The position numbers and the translations under genes were made by a program. Positions 13,841 through 21,594 of a stretch of 31,625 bases of DNA are shown one piece after another; position 1 is the stretch's first letter, and each line of letters begins with the position of its first letter. Source of the stretch: a virus. The notes under the pieces were generated by a model. It was not told where the DNA came from. It made no database searches and saw only the letters and a program-made list of their open reading frames with translations. The stretch lies in the IMG/VR virus record IMGVR_UViG_3300046820_000453, positions 1 through 31,625 of that record. One strand, written 5' to 3'.

Positions 13841-14727
13841 TTAATATAACCTCTGCTATAACCATCTGGACGATTAACACCGTCTTCAAATGCTTGTTTC
13901 CACTCTATGTTACGATTATAACTTCTAGTCCAGAAAGAGTCAACCTTTAATTCTCCTCTTTCTATCCAAATTGCCGCATCTTTCATGCAATCGTAGAATC
14001 GATCTGTTCTTGGACTTGGGAACACCATAGTACAGGCTTTCCAAAGTAAGTTACCAAAATCAGTGCTTACTTGTTTTTGTGCTCCAAATATAATCAATGC
14101 TTCATTGTTGACAATAGGGCAATCAAAAACATACGTACTACTGCTCAAATCAATGACAACATCATATGTACCAGTGTAATCGTCGCTTAGTTTATCTTGC
14201 CATAGTTCTTTGTTTGATTTGCCAACTACTGTAATATCAAAATCAAAACGATTTAATTTTATAGTGTTATAAGCAACCCATGCAAGGAATCCACTACCTA
14301 AGATTAGCAGTCGTTTTCCTTCGCCGCTTCTTTTATAGATTTCTGAAACTGACTGTTGCACAACATTAATTCCACATGCAACTGGTTCTAAAATGTATTT
14401 AGGATCTGCTTCGGGTATGCGTACAAATTCATTTTGACGTACATTATAAAAATCAGCGTATGCTGGTTCACCACGTGTGGCAACATAGTCGCCTTCTTTA
14501 ACATCGGTTACTAGTGCCCCAACTTTTGTAACTTGTCCAATACCTTCATGCCCTTGCATTTCCAAAGGAAGTGGCCCAAAGTTGCCCTGCATCATATCAA
14601 TGTCACTGCGACAGACTCCTGTCATAACTGCACGAACTTCGATTTGATCAGAAGTAGGTTCGGGTTTATCGTACTCTACTTCTTCAAAGTAGCCTTGTCC
14701 TGTTGTTTGTAAACATTTAACTATCAT
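13831..14727 (-). CDS. Zinc-type MDR dehydrogenase (alcohol/sorbitol dehydrogenase-like)
   Basis: About 298 residues of the medium-chain dehydrogenase/reductase superfamily. The N-terminal GroES-like domain has the catalytic zinc ligands C39 (GVCRSD) and H60-E61 (GHEGIGQV). The four-Cys structural zinc loop is missing. The Rossmann part has LLILGSGFLAWVAYN. It is shorter than typical members (about 340), through shortening in the nucleotide-binding half. The substrate is probably a polyol or sugar derivative (inference). The start MIVKCL at 14727 overlaps the Gfo/Idh stop as ATGA; an earlier in-frame ATG at 14754 would lengthen the overlap needlessly. Confidence 0.8.
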   Translation of the reverse strand: MIVKCLQTTGQGYFEEVEYDKPEPTSDQIEVRAVMTGVCRSDIDMMQGNFGPLPLEMQGHEGIGQVTKVGALVTDVKEGDYVATRGEPAYADFYNVRQNEFVRIPEADPKYILEPVACGINVVQQSVSEIYKRSGEGKRLLILGSGFLAWVAYNTIKLNRFDFDITVVGKSNKELWQDKLSDDYTGTYDVVIDLSSSTYVFDCPIVNNEALIIFGAQKQVSTDFGNLLWKACTMVFPSPRTDRFYDCMKDAAIWIERGELKVDSFWTRSYNRNIEWKQAFEDGVNRPDGYSRGYIKWD

Positions 14728-15605
14728 AGGTTCTCTATCTGTTCGTGAATCCAAGTATCCTGCGCTAACTGATTATCCCAGAATTCGTTATTATTTAGGT
14801 TTTTAATAGCAACTTCAATCATTTTTTTATATGCTTCTTCTGGACACAGTCCTAGCACATGTCTAACGGCAGAACTTTTCATATCAAAAGAAATACTGCT
14901 ATCGTCGTGATCCAAATTAGTTTTCCAGTTAGCACTCAGTACCCAAGTAGTGTTTCCGTTTTTAAACTCAAGTTTACAAAAGTCATCTACATCATAAACA
15001 CCATTAGGATTGATTGTTCCGTAGTCGGTACTAGTGATATCTGATAGCAAGTTATTCTGCCTAGATACTGCATCTATTTTTTGACCTTTTGTAAAGTCTG
15101 TAAGTGTACAGTAGTAACTTAACATATGGGGAATTAAATCTCTACTAACACCGCCGAACGCTAGTTCTTTTGTAGTAAACCAACTTCCCGGATTAGGAAT
15201 CCTATTGGCGTTGTTCCATCGGACGTAGACTTTATCGCTTTGATTGGCTAAACTTTGGAACTCGGATATTTCTTGTCTATACTGATTATTCTTAACCATC
15301 ATAAATCGTGTATTAGGAAAATCAGCAATTAAGTTTTTCCAACTCTGACTATTTAAAACACCTGGCTTTTCGACAAATACTATATCACTGTAGTCAGCAA
15401 CTTTCCTGGCAATGCTTTCGTGTGTGAAATTTGGTGTGCAAATGTTTACAGTATCAAAATGTCCGTGTTTATCAATTGCTTCTTCTACTGTTTTAAAGTC
15501 GGCGTCTTTGATTGGATCTACCGTTATGATAGCAGATCCAATCTTTTCAAACACTGGTCGATAAACAGCATTGCCAAATCCAAGTCCTACAATTAAACTT
15601 TTCAT
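14724..15605 (-). CDS. Gfo/Idh/MocA-family oxidoreductase
   Basis: A 293-residue NAD(P)-dependent oxidoreductase. The N-terminal Rossmann domain has VGLGFGNAVY (6-15), NICTPNFTHE (54-63) and the family hallmark EKPG (79-82). The C-terminal domain has GGVSRDLIPHMLSYY, carrying the Asp/His pair used in catalysis. Family members oxidise sugars, inositols or biliverdin-type substrates. With the MDR dehydrogenase directly downstream and a glycosyltransferase nearby, a sugar-modifying pathway is plausible. The start at 15605 overlaps the DpdA stop by four bases. Confidence 0.8.
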   Translation of the reverse strand: MKSLIVGLGFGNAVYRPVFEKIGSAIITVDPIKDADFKTVEEAIDKHGHFDTVNICTPNFTHESIARKVADYSDIVFVEKPGVLNSQSWKNLIADFPNTRFMMVKNNQYRQEISEFQSLANQSDKVYVRWNNANRIPNPGSWFTTKELAFGGVSRDLIPHMLSYYCTLTDFTKGQKIDAVSRQNNLLSDITSTDYGTINPNGVYDVDDFCKLEFKNGNTTWVLSANWKTNLDHDDSSISFDMKSSAVRHVLGLCPEEAYKKMIEVAIKNLNNNEFWDNQLAQDTWIHEQIENL

Positions 15606-17215
15606 TTAACTTCGCTTTCTAAATCATCTAGTTTGCTAATTTCGTCTTCGGTAAATTCTTCACTGTGCTCTTCAACTTCAGGTGTTGTAGTTTCTTCTTC
15701 AAAGAACTTATTAAAGTTAGTACTAGCATTGATAGTCTTTTTACCAACTGCACCACGAGTACCAATAATACTAGTCCAAAATTTACTGTAATCTTCTACA
15801 ATCTTCTCGGCAGTGCCTCGATCACTAGTTGCAAAGATATCATTAATAACGTCTCTAAATGCTAGTCTATCAAATTTTTCTTGAATCAACATAGCAGGAA
15901 ACTTTCCAGCATCGTATTGTCTGTTGGCTTCTTGAACAGCATTCAAGTGCATCCACACATTATGACCCATCAAGATTGCATAACTAAAACTATCCCAACT
16001 AGTACGGTTACTAACCTTACCTAGTTTGTTCATGTCAGGAGGCACTATCCAATCTGCTAGATTATATGGGTCTGGATTTGCAACACCTGGCTTCGGAGTT
16101 CCTGCACCATAGATACATACATCTTTAATTTGAACACCGTCAATAATTGGACTATTATCAAAGTTTTTAAACCATCCGTCTTGCATAACTGCATCGCGGA
16201 ATAGTCTAGTATCTTGACTATATTTTTTATTATCGATACTAGGTAACATACGATAGACCCATTTAGTTCTATCTTCTGTTTCAGTTTGAACATATACCTG
16301 GCCATTAGCAGTAGCAAGGAATGGACTAGCACAATCAAAACTAATTGTAAAGTTTTCATTATGGTGTTTACGTACAGCACGTTGAATGTCTGTTAGTAAG
16401 CAAGCCCATTCTAATTTACTTGTACCTAGAAAGTGCATCCAGTCTTGTTGACCTTTTTCAAGAAGTCCGTCAAAACGTAATGCCACTAATCTCTTCAGTA
16501 CTAAGTGTACATCGCACATATTCTGACCGCCCATTGACCACCCGTTGAAGGCACGATCTCCGTATTGCTTTGGATCACAATACTTCTTCATACGGTCATA
16601 CCAGTCGTCTGCGTCAGTATGATTCTCACCTTGGAGAACGTTTAAGAACTTGCAGTTACCATTACGATTGTTTACGAACCAGTCGTTATTAATGTAAGTG
16701 CCTTGTACTGCTTCTGCATACGTACTAATGCCTGTTGCTTTTTGTCCGTTAGGACTACGAGCCACCCACGCAGGAATATCAAGAATCATACCATAGTCCA
16801 TTAGACTATCCATCCAAGTCAAAACTTGGCTACGTTTCTTTTGTGCCTTAGGACAGTTAGGATCTTTCCAATCTGCTTCCCACACACCTTTACCAATCTG
16901 GAATCCGCCAGAGTCGCCTAATACCCAACTAGTACTACGATCCCTATTACGGAACATGTCTTCGCTTTCATCTACTTTGTTTAAATCTAAGTTAGCGTGA
17001 CCTGCACTATACAAACAATGGTCGTAGTAAAATGCACCTTTATCAGGTTCAAGGTAGTTAAGGCTTTCGACACCTGACTTAAAACTAGCAGGAATTCTAG
17101 CAGGATCTACATAGTTACCATATCGTTGTTTTCCGATAAAGGTGCTATAGAACCCACTAGTCGCTGGCAAAAAGTATGCGTAGTCGTTTTGTGTTGCTGT
17201 TAAATTTTTATTCAA
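15602..17215 (-). CDS. dpdA: DpdA-like 7-deazaguanine DNA transglycosylase
   Basis: A 537-residue protein of the tRNA-guanine transglycosylase superfamily, phage DpdA branch, expected to exchange guanine in DNA for a 7-deazaguanine. The hallmark VLGDSGGFQIGKG carries the active-site Asp (D101). Further TGT-like elements are LDIPAW (the nucleophile-type Asp), FLNVLQGENH, FNGWSMGG (substrate-binding Gly-Gly) and SFDCASP. The C-terminal 40 residues are acidic and disordered. The start is a TTG at 17215, overlapping the DUF2061 stop, with GGGGT five bases upstream; no ATG is available. It follows clamp and polymerase in the same transcript direction. Confidence 0.85.
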   Translation of the reverse strand: MNKNLTATQNDYAYFLPATSGFYSTFIGKQRYGNYVDPARIPASFKSGVESLNYLEPDKGAFYYDHCLYSAGHANLDLNKVDESEDMFRNRDRSTSWVLGDSGGFQIGKGVWEADWKDPNCPKAQKKRSQVLTWMDSLMDYGMILDIPAWVARSPNGQKATGISTYAEAVQGTYINNDWFVNNRNGNCKFLNVLQGENHTDADDWYDRMKKYCDPKQYGDRAFNGWSMGGQNMCDVHLVLKRLVALRFDGLLEKGQQDWMHFLGTSKLEWACLLTDIQRAVRKHHNENFTISFDCASPFLATANGQVYVQTETEDRTKWVYRMLPSIDNKKYSQDTRLFRDAVMQDGWFKNFDNSPIIDGVQIKDVCIYGAGTPKPGVANPDPYNLADWIVPPDMNKLGKVSNRTSWDSFSYAILMGHNVWMHLNAVQEANRQYDAGKFPAMLIQEKFDRLAFRDVINDIFATSDRGTAEKIVEDYSKFWTSIIGTRGAVGKKTINASTNFNKFFEEETTTPEVEEHSEEFTEDEISKLDDLESEVK

Positions 17216-17411
17216 TTCGACCCCATTTGATCTTTAACCAAATTCTTTCATGTATATAATAATCAATACTTAAAAGAATATGGAGGGCAGTTGCAAAACC
17301 AGTTGCACTACCTAAATTTCCTGTGAACATATATGTCCACAGGATTGTGAAGAGCCAAGCCGTAATACGATATGTAATCATACGTACTACTGTTCTTTTC
17401 TTAGTCTCCAT
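17208..17411 (-). CDS. DUF2061-family small membrane protein
   Basis: A 67-residue protein matching the DUF2061 pattern: a basic N-terminus (KKRTVVRMITYRI), two hydrophobic helices (about 14-30 and 36-52), and a conserved YYIHERIWLKIKWG ending. Such proteins sit in the inner membrane; their function is unknown. It begins two bases after the sliding-clamp stop and overlaps the TTG start of the DpdA-like gene. Confidence 0.75.
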   Translation of the reverse strand: METKKRTVVRMITYRITAWLFTILWTYMFTGNLGSATGFATALHILLSIDYYIHERIWLKIKWGRIE

Positions 17412-17413
17412 GA

Positions 17414-18145
17414 TTACTTGCTCTGTGCTGGAAGGATATAGTTGTATTCAGCAATACCTGAATCAACTGTAATTTGCATAGCACCTGCGTCTGCAATCTT
17501 CATAGTAACCTTACCGCCCAAGTTCAAAATACTACGAACTTGTGTAACTGGCCAACTCCATGTATGCTTCAACTTGCCGTTTACATTTGATTGGAACACA
17601 AACGAACCTGCGTGGCTTGCGGCATCACCGAAGAATACAACCAAGTTACCATCTTCTGTACGTACTTGGAATACGCTTTCTTCGCTGTGTGCTTCTGCTT
17701 GCAACTTCAAACGACCAATGCTGGCAACAGTTGGCTCGAACTCAACTTCCCATGAACTACCTTTGAACTTGACGCTCTTCAACTTTTCGTTGATAATGTC
17801 TTGATTCATGAAACGGTAATCGTTCTGGAAGTCACCTGCTTGATTTTCAAAGTGCAAACCTGTTGGCACAGTAACGCCATTGCGTTCGGCCTTGGTTACT
17901 TCAATTTGAGCATTTTCTTTATACTCTGGATTCTTCAAGTGAAGATTCAACTTGTCTAAGTTAGGCATACCAAATGTGCCGTCAAACTGTGGAACTGCTT
18001 TGTGTGCAGTAGCAGTTACAACAACCGAGCGATCCTCAGCCATTGATTCAATTGTAGTACCGCTTTTGTCGCCGGTAATCTTAACCAAAGGCAAAAAGCC
18101 CAGGCTATGTGTATGTGCTACGATGTCTTGTAGAATATCTTTCAT
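17414..18145 (-). CDS. 45: DNA polymerase sliding clamp (gp45-like)
   Basis: A 243-residue protein consistent with the T4 gp45 trimeric clamp (228 residues), placed directly after the polymerase gene. It would tether polymerase to DNA and, in T4, also serves late transcription. Two repeated clamp folds are implied: about 1-110 and 125-243, both strand-rich, the second with LKLQAEAHSEESVFQVRTED and a final strand-turn-strand. The assignment rests on length, overall pattern and neighbourhood, since this family lacks catalytic motifs. The ATG at 18145 has an excellent AAGGAGA site and its own promoter. Confidence 0.8.
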   Translation of the reverse strand: MKDILQDIVAHTHSLGFLPLVKITGDKSGTTIESMAEDRSVVVTATAHKAVPQFDGTFGMPNLDKLNLHLKNPEYKENAQIEVTKAERNGVTVPTGLHFENQAGDFQNDYRFMNQDIINEKLKSVKFKGSSWEVEFEPTVASIGRLKLQAEAHSEESVFQVRTEDGNLVVFFGDAASHAGSFVFQSNVNGKLKHTWSWPVTQVRSILNLGGKVTMKIADAGAMQITVDSGIAEYNYILPAQSK

Positions 18146-18169
18146 TTATTTCTCCTTGGATTTAGATAT

Positions 18170-18198
18170 AGTATATAGGTTTTTTCAAGAGAAGTCAA
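18170..18198 (-). promoter_or_regulatory. Sigma70-type promoter for sliding clamp
   Basis: TTGACT (18198-18193) and TATACT (18175-18170) are separated by 17 bases. The -35 box lies in the last codons of the polymerase gene. It allows the clamp, needed in larger copy number, to be transcribed beyond read-through from the polymerase. Confidence 0.75.
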
Positions 18199-20794
18199 AC
18201 AATTTATTGAATGTATTTTTCTCTTCTGTACTGGCAATGTCCCAATTAAGAACACCAATTAAGTTTGATAACTTGTTATCAATAATGGTTTGCTCCATTT
18301 CGGCATCATCGAACGGAAGTTCCATGAACCATTTAGGCAAACGCAATTCGTCAACAGGATAAGCAACAGATGTAAATCCAATTGGGTTTGGCTTTAGTTT
18401 ACAAACGATAACTTTCTGTCCGTCTGTAACACCCATCGAATACTTGTCACCGTTCATTCGCTTTAACGTATTCCAGTTAATGCTTGCACGAACGTGTCCA
18501 GGCATGTTGGCTTTACCTGCTTTCTTTTCCTTGTCTTGGTATTCCGTAATGTTGTTAGCACGTTTCGGACTACCTTTCTCCCAACCGGGTCTTGCTTTAA
18601 ATTCAGTACGGAACTTAGTAATATGATCCAATACATCTTCTTCAGTTGCACCTGTTAGTACTTTTTCAAGAACATCGCTTAAGAAGTCTTGAATAAATGC
18701 TGGAGTGTCTGACCTTTTTAGGTCGAGGCCCATTGCTTTAATTTTTCCTGGTTTACCATCAGTATCGGCACGTTTGCCTTCTTTGTCGTAGTAGAGGACA
18801 GCGTAACGCTTTTTAGTGATGAATAACCCTTTGGAAGCAACAATCTCGCGACCTGCTTTGATGACGTCTCCCCTGCTTGGTGGGCAGTGGAATTGTTGTT
18901 CCATGAATTTAACGAATGTTCCATTGACTTCTTCTCCGATTTGATCATAAAGTGTAATTACATTTTCCTTGTTCCACGGAATATGCCCTGCTTCAATGTC
19001 TTTCTTCAGTGTGTTGTACGCTGAAAAATAACAAGAATCTGTGTCACCGTAAATAACTGCTTTACCACGATAGTCGTAATCGCCTGTGATAATCTCGTTA
19101 ACTTTACTAGCCATATGTTTAACAATCTGCCTACCGGTTAGTGTAGTTGATTGTCCAATTCGTTTGTCAAAGAATCTACAACCAGCGTTAAGAATAGCAC
19201 CATACAAACTGTTCAAGTTAATTTTCTTAACCAACTGACGTTTGTCCCAGTATTCTTCTTGTATCTTATCGCCGGACTTGATACATTCTTTTAGAGTAGC
19301 CTGCATTTCTTTACGTTCGGCATACCAACGCTTTAGCAATCCAGGAATAATACCTTCACGTTCATACGTAAAGATTGTGCCATTAGCACTGATCATCCAC
19401 GGTTGGTTGCTGTCAAAGATTAGTTGATATACTTCAGCGGCGCTGTGTACAGTACTATTGCCATCTTCCCAGTCGATAGTAATTTCTGTATCAATACGTT
19501 TGGCCATTACTGCTTCATATTCAATAGTACCAAACATACCTTCCCAAGAAGCCGCAAAGGATTTCTTCTTGAGTGTAGTTTGCTCATGAATAAATGCTTC
19601 AGTGTATGTTTGACGTAACTGTCCAATAATAGTTTCTGGACCCATGTTAAGCGCACGAATGGCACTCGGATACAGACTGTTGATGTCCAATGAGCCAATC
19701 CAGTCTTGAAGACCTTCTTTGGGATAAGCAACATAAGCACCAGCGGCACTGTTATCTGCTTCATCATCGCGCTTGGCTCTATTTGGAACTTGGAAGCCAC
19801 GCTTGTGTGCTTCGTTGATAATAGCCTGTTCAGTAACAGCCACAGCGCCCATAGTAGTCTGCAACAGTACAGTACACTCATGTGCCAGGGTGTTAGCAAG
19901 GTCAATGAACTTTAACTTATTATCCAACTTGTTTAACAAGGCAGTATCTTGTCTGTTGTAAACAATAAACTTGTGGAAGTCATTGTTGTACAATTGATCC
20001 AATGTACCTTCATAAACAGTTTTGTTTTCGCCTACTTCCATTTCACCGATAGCATCTAGTCGATATGTATGGCGTTCTTCATAAGTGTACTTGCGATACA
20101 ATTCAAGACTGTCTAAGTGTACACGACCGATAAAGTCGTATGTAACTGCACTCTTGCCGTACTTTTCATATTCGCGACGTTTATTAACAGTATATGGAAC
20201 GTCATAGCCTTCGCTGTTCCAACCGGAGATAATATCAGCATCTTGAATTAGATCCAAGAATGTTTCTAACATATCGCCTTCGTTGTCAAACAAATGCGTA
20301 TCTGGAATATCTGCAACCAATGCCTTTGCTTGGTCCATGCTTAGTGTCTTAGGAGGCATGGCCAAAGTAATCAGTTTGTCTAACCATTTAAGGTGAACAG
20401 TAATCGCAGTAATCGGCATGAACGCATCTTCTGGAGTGCTATAGCCACGTTCTGGATCAAAGTCCACCTCAATGTCAAAGAAGCAAACGTTTAGTTTTGG
20501 CGCATCTTGATTAAGATAGTTTTCACTAAGGTGTTGGAAGATTGGATTGATGTCGCTTTCATATAGAGTCTTGCCACTGTTAATGGCCTGTTCCTTACGA
20601 AAGTCTTTTGTGCTTTTACATACCACGCGATTAAGAGGATCACCATAAATGCTGGTGTACTTACCTTTAGGATCTGGGTAGTAAAATTGGTAGCGTACAG
20701 GGTGTTCTTTATAAACCCTTAGCCCCTGGTCGTTTCGCTCAACGACTTTAATGGTGTCATTCTCTCTGTCAAAGAGAGCATCTACGTAACTCAT
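18185..20794 (-). CDS. 43: DNA polymerase, family B (gp43-like)
   Basis: An 869-residue replicative polymerase. The 3'-5' exonuclease motifs are FFDIEVD (D107, E109), GWNSEGYDVPY (191-201) and YNRQDTAL (about 279-286). The polymerase motifs are A, SLDINSLYPS (D370); B, KKINLNSLYG (523-532); and C, YGDTDS (582-587). All catalytic residues are intact, so it should synthesise and proofread. The C-terminus ends in NKLFDFS, a possible clamp-binding tail (inference). It is close in length to T4 gp43 (898). AAGGAG precedes the ATG at 20794, immediately after a hairpin that may be a translational operator. Confidence 0.95.
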   Translation of the reverse strand: MSYVDALFDRENDTIKVVERNDQGLRVYKEHPVRYQFYYPDPKGKYTSIYGDPLNRVVCKSTKDFRKEQAINSGKTLYESDINPIFQHLSENYLNQDAPKLNVCFFDIEVDFDPERGYSTPEDAFMPITAITVHLKWLDKLITLAMPPKTLSMDQAKALVADIPDTHLFDNEGDMLETFLDLIQDADIISGWNSEGYDVPYTVNKRREYEKYGKSAVTYDFIGRVHLDSLELYRKYTYEERHTYRLDAIGEMEVGENKTVYEGTLDQLYNNDFHKFIVYNRQDTALLNKLDNKLKFIDLANTLAHECTVLLQTTMGAVAVTEQAIINEAHKRGFQVPNRAKRDDEADNSAAGAYVAYPKEGLQDWIGSLDINSLYPSAIRALNMGPETIIGQLRQTYTEAFIHEQTTLKKKSFAASWEGMFGTIEYEAVMAKRIDTEITIDWEDGNSTVHSAAEVYQLIFDSNQPWMISANGTIFTYEREGIIPGLLKRWYAERKEMQATLKECIKSGDKIQEEYWDKRQLVKKINLNSLYGAILNAGCRFFDKRIGQSTTLTGRQIVKHMASKVNEIITGDYDYRGKAVIYGDTDSCYFSAYNTLKKDIEAGHIPWNKENVITLYDQIGEEVNGTFVKFMEQQFHCPPSRGDVIKAGREIVASKGLFITKKRYAVLYYDKEGKRADTDGKPGKIKAMGLDLKRSDTPAFIQDFLSDVLEKVLTGATEEDVLDHITKFRTEFKARPGWEKGSPKRANNITEYQDKEKKAGKANMPGHVRASINWNTLKRMNGDKYSMGVTDGQKVIVCKLKPNPIGFTSVAYPVDELRLPKWFMELPFDDAEMEQTIIDNKLSNLIGVLNWDIASTEEKNTFNKLFDFS

Positions 20795-20805
20795 TTTTCT
20801 CCTTA

Positions 20806-20823
20806 TGTGACTTCTGGCTCACA
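20806..20823 (-). promoter_or_regulatory. Hairpin next to polymerase ribosome binding site (candidate gp43 operator)
   Basis: The minus strand reads TGTGA, loop GCCAGAAG, TCACA: a perfect 5-bp stem with an 8-nt loop. It is followed within one base by the AAGGAG binding site of the polymerase gene. T4 gp43 represses its own synthesis by binding a hairpin with a 5-bp stem and 8-nt loop beside the Shine-Dalgarno site (established), so geometry and position match; the loop sequence differs from T4. Confidence 0.6.
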
Positions 20824-20833
20824 AATACCAACG

Positions 20834-20853
20834 TAGTCATTTATGGCTGACTA
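20834..20853 (-). promoter_or_regulatory. Second upstream hairpin with related 8-nt loop
   Basis: The minus strand reads TAGTCA, loop GCCATAAA, TGACTA: a perfect 6-bp stem with an 8-nt loop. It lies 10 bases upstream of the first hairpin in the same 69-base leader. Both loops have the form GCCANAA(A/G) and are closed by an A-T pair, suggesting two binding sites for one protein. Confidence 0.55.
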
Positions 20854-20863
20854 AACCTTTCTC

Positions 20864-21163
20864 TTACATATTTATTAGACGAATGTAGCCTATGATATCG
20901 ATAGTGACTAGTAATACATAATTTGCCACCATACCTGTACTCTTACGAGTCCAAGCGGCCCAACCAAAAATAGCACATTGTAAAATAAAGATTGGATAGA
21001 GCCATATAAACAATGGGTCAGTTGCTCCGGCTGCTAATGTTAGCGAACAACCGAGGCTCATGAACCATGCTGTAATTTCCAAGACAAACCGGGTGGGCCA
21101 CTCTTTATAGTCGCCCTTGGCCCAGTTGTAAATGTTTACAAACGTATTTGTAATTTGATCCAT
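20864..21163 (-). CDS. Small integral membrane protein, 3 predicted helices
   Basis: A 99-residue protein with three hydrophobic segments (about 25-46, 50-70 and 78-97) after an aromatic, charged N-terminus (YNWAKGDYKEWPTRFVLEI). The short RKSTGMVANY segment links helices 2 and 3. Phage homologues with STGMVA..Y occur beside DNA polymerase in T4-like marine phages (from memory). Function unknown; it could anchor replication at the membrane or act in nutrient transport. Its ATG overlaps the previous stop as TAATG. Confidence 0.7.
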   Translation of the reverse strand: MDQITNTFVNIYNWAKGDYKEWPTRFVLEITAWFMSLGCSLTLAAGATDPLFIWLYPIFILQCAIFGWAAWTRKSTGMVANYVLLVTIDIIGYIRLINM

Positions 21164-21423
21164 TACTTGTCTTTGCCAACAGTAACGATAAGAGTTTCCA
21201 AATCGTCAAAGTCACTGAACACATCATTCCAATTACCTTTATGAGCAATTGAAATTGCTTTATTAATAAGTGCTGGTTTGATGTCGAGTTCTTCTGCTAC
21301 TGCTTTAACTGTCTCTTTAAGACCTTCGGAAAGGCTTTCGATTTCATATCTAATTTGCACGCCTTCGTTAACAAGACGTTCTAGTTTTGCTTTTTCTTCG
21401 GGCCCATAGGTGCGACTGCTCAT
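21163..21423 (-). CDS. DsbA-like dsDNA-binding transcription factor
   Basis: An 86-residue helical protein similar in size and layout to T4 DsbA (89 residues), which binds late promoters. Shared features recalled from T4 are a central helix, the segment around AEELDIKPALINKAISIAHKGNWNDVF, and an acidic helix ending with a V-T-V-type tail. It is the first gene after a strong promoter and precedes polymerase in one transcript. Confidence is moderate: the match is to overall pattern, not to catalytic motifs. Confidence 0.6.
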   Translation of the reverse strand: MSSRTYGPEEKAKLERLVNEGVQIRYEIESLSEGLKETVKAVAEELDIKPALINKAISIAHKGNWNDVFSDFDDLETLIVTVGKDK

Positions 21424-21446
21424 GAATAGTTCTCCTTTAAGTGTTT

Positions 21447-21475
21447 ATTATATAGTATTAGTTGAGCAAGGTCAA
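21447..21475 (-). promoter_or_regulatory. Sigma70-type promoter for dsbA-like/polymerase transcript
   Basis: TTGACC (21475-21470) and TATAAT (21452-21447) are separated by 17 bases. The transcript would begin about 15-20 bases before the AAGGAGA site of the DsbA-like gene, and covers membrane protein and polymerase, for which no nearer promoter is seen. It lies directly after the U-tract of the upstream structured RNA. Confidence 0.8.
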
Positions 21476-21488
21476 CTAAATTTTAGCC

Positions 21489-21508
21489 AAAAAAAAAGTG
21501 CTCACTTT
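21489..21508 (-). terminator. Rho-independent terminator at end of virion block
   Basis: A 5-bp stem AAAGT/ACTTT with tetraloop GAGC is followed by further T residues. The stem alone is weak, but it stacks directly on the GC-rich third hairpin (21540-21509). It ends the transcript of region A just before the next promoter. Confidence 0.6.
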
Positions 21509-21594
21509 CGAGATTCCCGGTAGCGAATCGGGCCGTCTCGCGCCAGCAGCCGGCGCACACTTCCGTTACGAATAACGGGTCCTAAGGTGTGTTC
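21489..21594 (-). ncRNA. GC-rich multi-hairpin structured RNA ending in a terminator
   Basis: This intergenic stretch is much richer in G+C than its surroundings and folds on the minus strand into successive hairpins. First, CCGTTA-TTCG-TAACGG (21578-21563), a UUCG-capped 6-bp stem, is closed by CACAC/GTGTG (21591-21587 with 21560-21556). Second, a GCGCC/GGCGC stem has a 7-nt loop (21556-21540). Third, CGAGA/TCTCG (21540-21536 with 21513-21509) encloses CCCG/CGGG. Last, AAAGT-GAGC-ACTTT is followed by a U-run (nine T in all, 21497-21489). It begins right after the stop of the HExxH gene. I do not recognise any known RNA family. Confidence 0.65.

Noticed and set aside
21489-21594. A tRNA or tmRNA gene in the GC-rich intergenic stretch
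   Set aside because: The 7-nt loops and stems look tRNA-like at first, but there is no U33-type anticodon loop, no standard T-arm (TTCRA) in the right place and no acceptor stem pairing, on either strand.
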